This document shows positions 34,954 through 35,421 of a stretch of 35,421 nucleotides of DNA, in pieces. The DNA lies in the NCBI GenBank assembly GCA_902762955.1, contig CACWQH010000033.1:1-35421 (forward strand), read 5' to 3'. Position 1 is the stretch's first letter. The number at the start of each line of letters is the position of its first letter. Made by a program: the position numbers and the translations under genes. Below the pieces are notes generated by a model. That model was not told where the DNA came from. It ran no database searches and saw nothing but the letters and a program-made list of their open reading frames with translations. The stretch comes from an uncultured Lachnospiraceae bacterium (lineage in GTDB: Bacteria > Bacillota > Clostridia > Lachnospirales > Lachnospiraceae).

Positions 34954-35421
34954 ATGAGTGATAATAACGGACGCTTCGGAATTCACGGAGGACAGTACAT
35001 TCCGGAAACTTTGATGAATGCTGTTATAGAGCTAGAGGAAGCTTATAATCATTATAAAAATGATCCGGAATTTCAAAGAGAGCTGACAGAGCTTTTAAAT
35101 AATTACGGTAACAGACCTTCGGGATTATACTTTGCGAAGAAGCTTACCAGAGAATTGGGCGGAGCAAAGATATATCTTAAGAGAGAGGACTTAAATCATA
35201 CAGGTGCTCATAAGATTAACAATGTTCTCGGTCAGGCACTGCTTGCCAAGAAGATGGGTAAGACAAGACTTATAGCGGAAACAGGTGCAGGTCAGCATGG
35301 TGTTGCTACAGCTACTGCAGCGGCACTTCTTGATATGGAATGTGTTGTATTTATGGGTGAAGAGGATACCAAAAGACAGGCGCTTAATGTATATCGTATG
35401 AAGCTTCTCGGTGCAGATGTA
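34954..35421 (+). CDS. trpB: Tryptophan synthase beta chain (cut by window end)
   Basis: The first 156 codons of trpB, open to the end of the window. [14 protein letters not shown] and [12 protein letters not shown] lead to the PLP lysine in HTGAHKINN (Lys87) and [13 protein letters not shown], ending in [21 protein letters not shown] is the ribosome site. The 101 bases between trpF and trpB hold no gene or terminator I can support; trpA presumably follows outside. Confidence 0.96.
   Translation, partial: MSDNNGRFGIHGGQYIPETLMNAVIELEEAYNHYKNDPEFQRELTELLNNYGNRPSGLYFAKKLTRELGGAKIYLKREDLNHTGAHKINNVLGQALLAKKMGKTRLIAETGAGQHGVATATAAALLDMECVVFMGEEDTKRQALNVYRMKLLGADV

Overview
The window looks like chromosome of a low-GC anaerobic Firmicute, most likely Lachnospiraceae. 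The grounds are AT-rich codon use, strong AGGAGG-type ribosome sites, a T-box-controlled trp operon, two paralogous LysR/MalY modules and an AbiF-type remnant. The species cannot be fixed from the sequence.

Left part (1-15.8 kb) is a sulfur-metabolism and nitrogenase-like island. A LysR regulator with a Met-box-like site precedes a Cys/Met-metabolism PLP lyase and a MalY/PatB C-S lyase. Then come a cysteine synthase (cysK) with a strong promoter and a downstream palindromic operator, a very unusual tRNA-Cys(GCA)-like gene, a stand-alone NifB, a small NifX-like protein, NifH, a second divergent cysteine synthase, a NifD/NifK-like pair, a NifX-like protein with a Cys/Gly-rich insert, an Rrf2 (CymR-like) regulator, a second NifD/NifK-like pair and an HD-domain hydrolase. 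All nitrogenase P-cluster cysteines are present in both pairs, and the NifH cluster and ADP-ribosylation residues fall at canonical numbers. Residues needed for N2 reduction (A. vinelandii NifD Gln191 and His195) are replaced. No nifV, nifU/nifS or molybdate genes are seen. My reading is a dedicated NifB/H/DK/EN-like reductase tied to sulfur or cysteine supply, comparable in outline to the methylthio-alkane reductase (Mar) group but with its own layout. The substrate is unknown.

Middle (15.8-26 kb): a 305-bp near-perfect palindrome plus a strong terminator closes the island. It is followed by a polar amino-acid (cystine/glutamine type) ABC importer, a metal-dependent amidohydrolase, a second LysR, a MATE exporter, a second MalY/PatB lyase, a DUF3737 beta-helix protein and a lipoprotein.

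Right part (26-35.4 kb): a minus-strand FtsX/MacB-type ABC exporter has a DtxR-like box at its promoter. Next is a structured-RNA candidate ahead of a broken Abi_2 (AbiD/F) gene, and then the trp operon trpEGDCF-B (trpB is cut by the window end). The trp promoter lies inside the abi pseudogene and is followed by a Trp-specific T-box. Another long palindrome sits between trpD and trpC.
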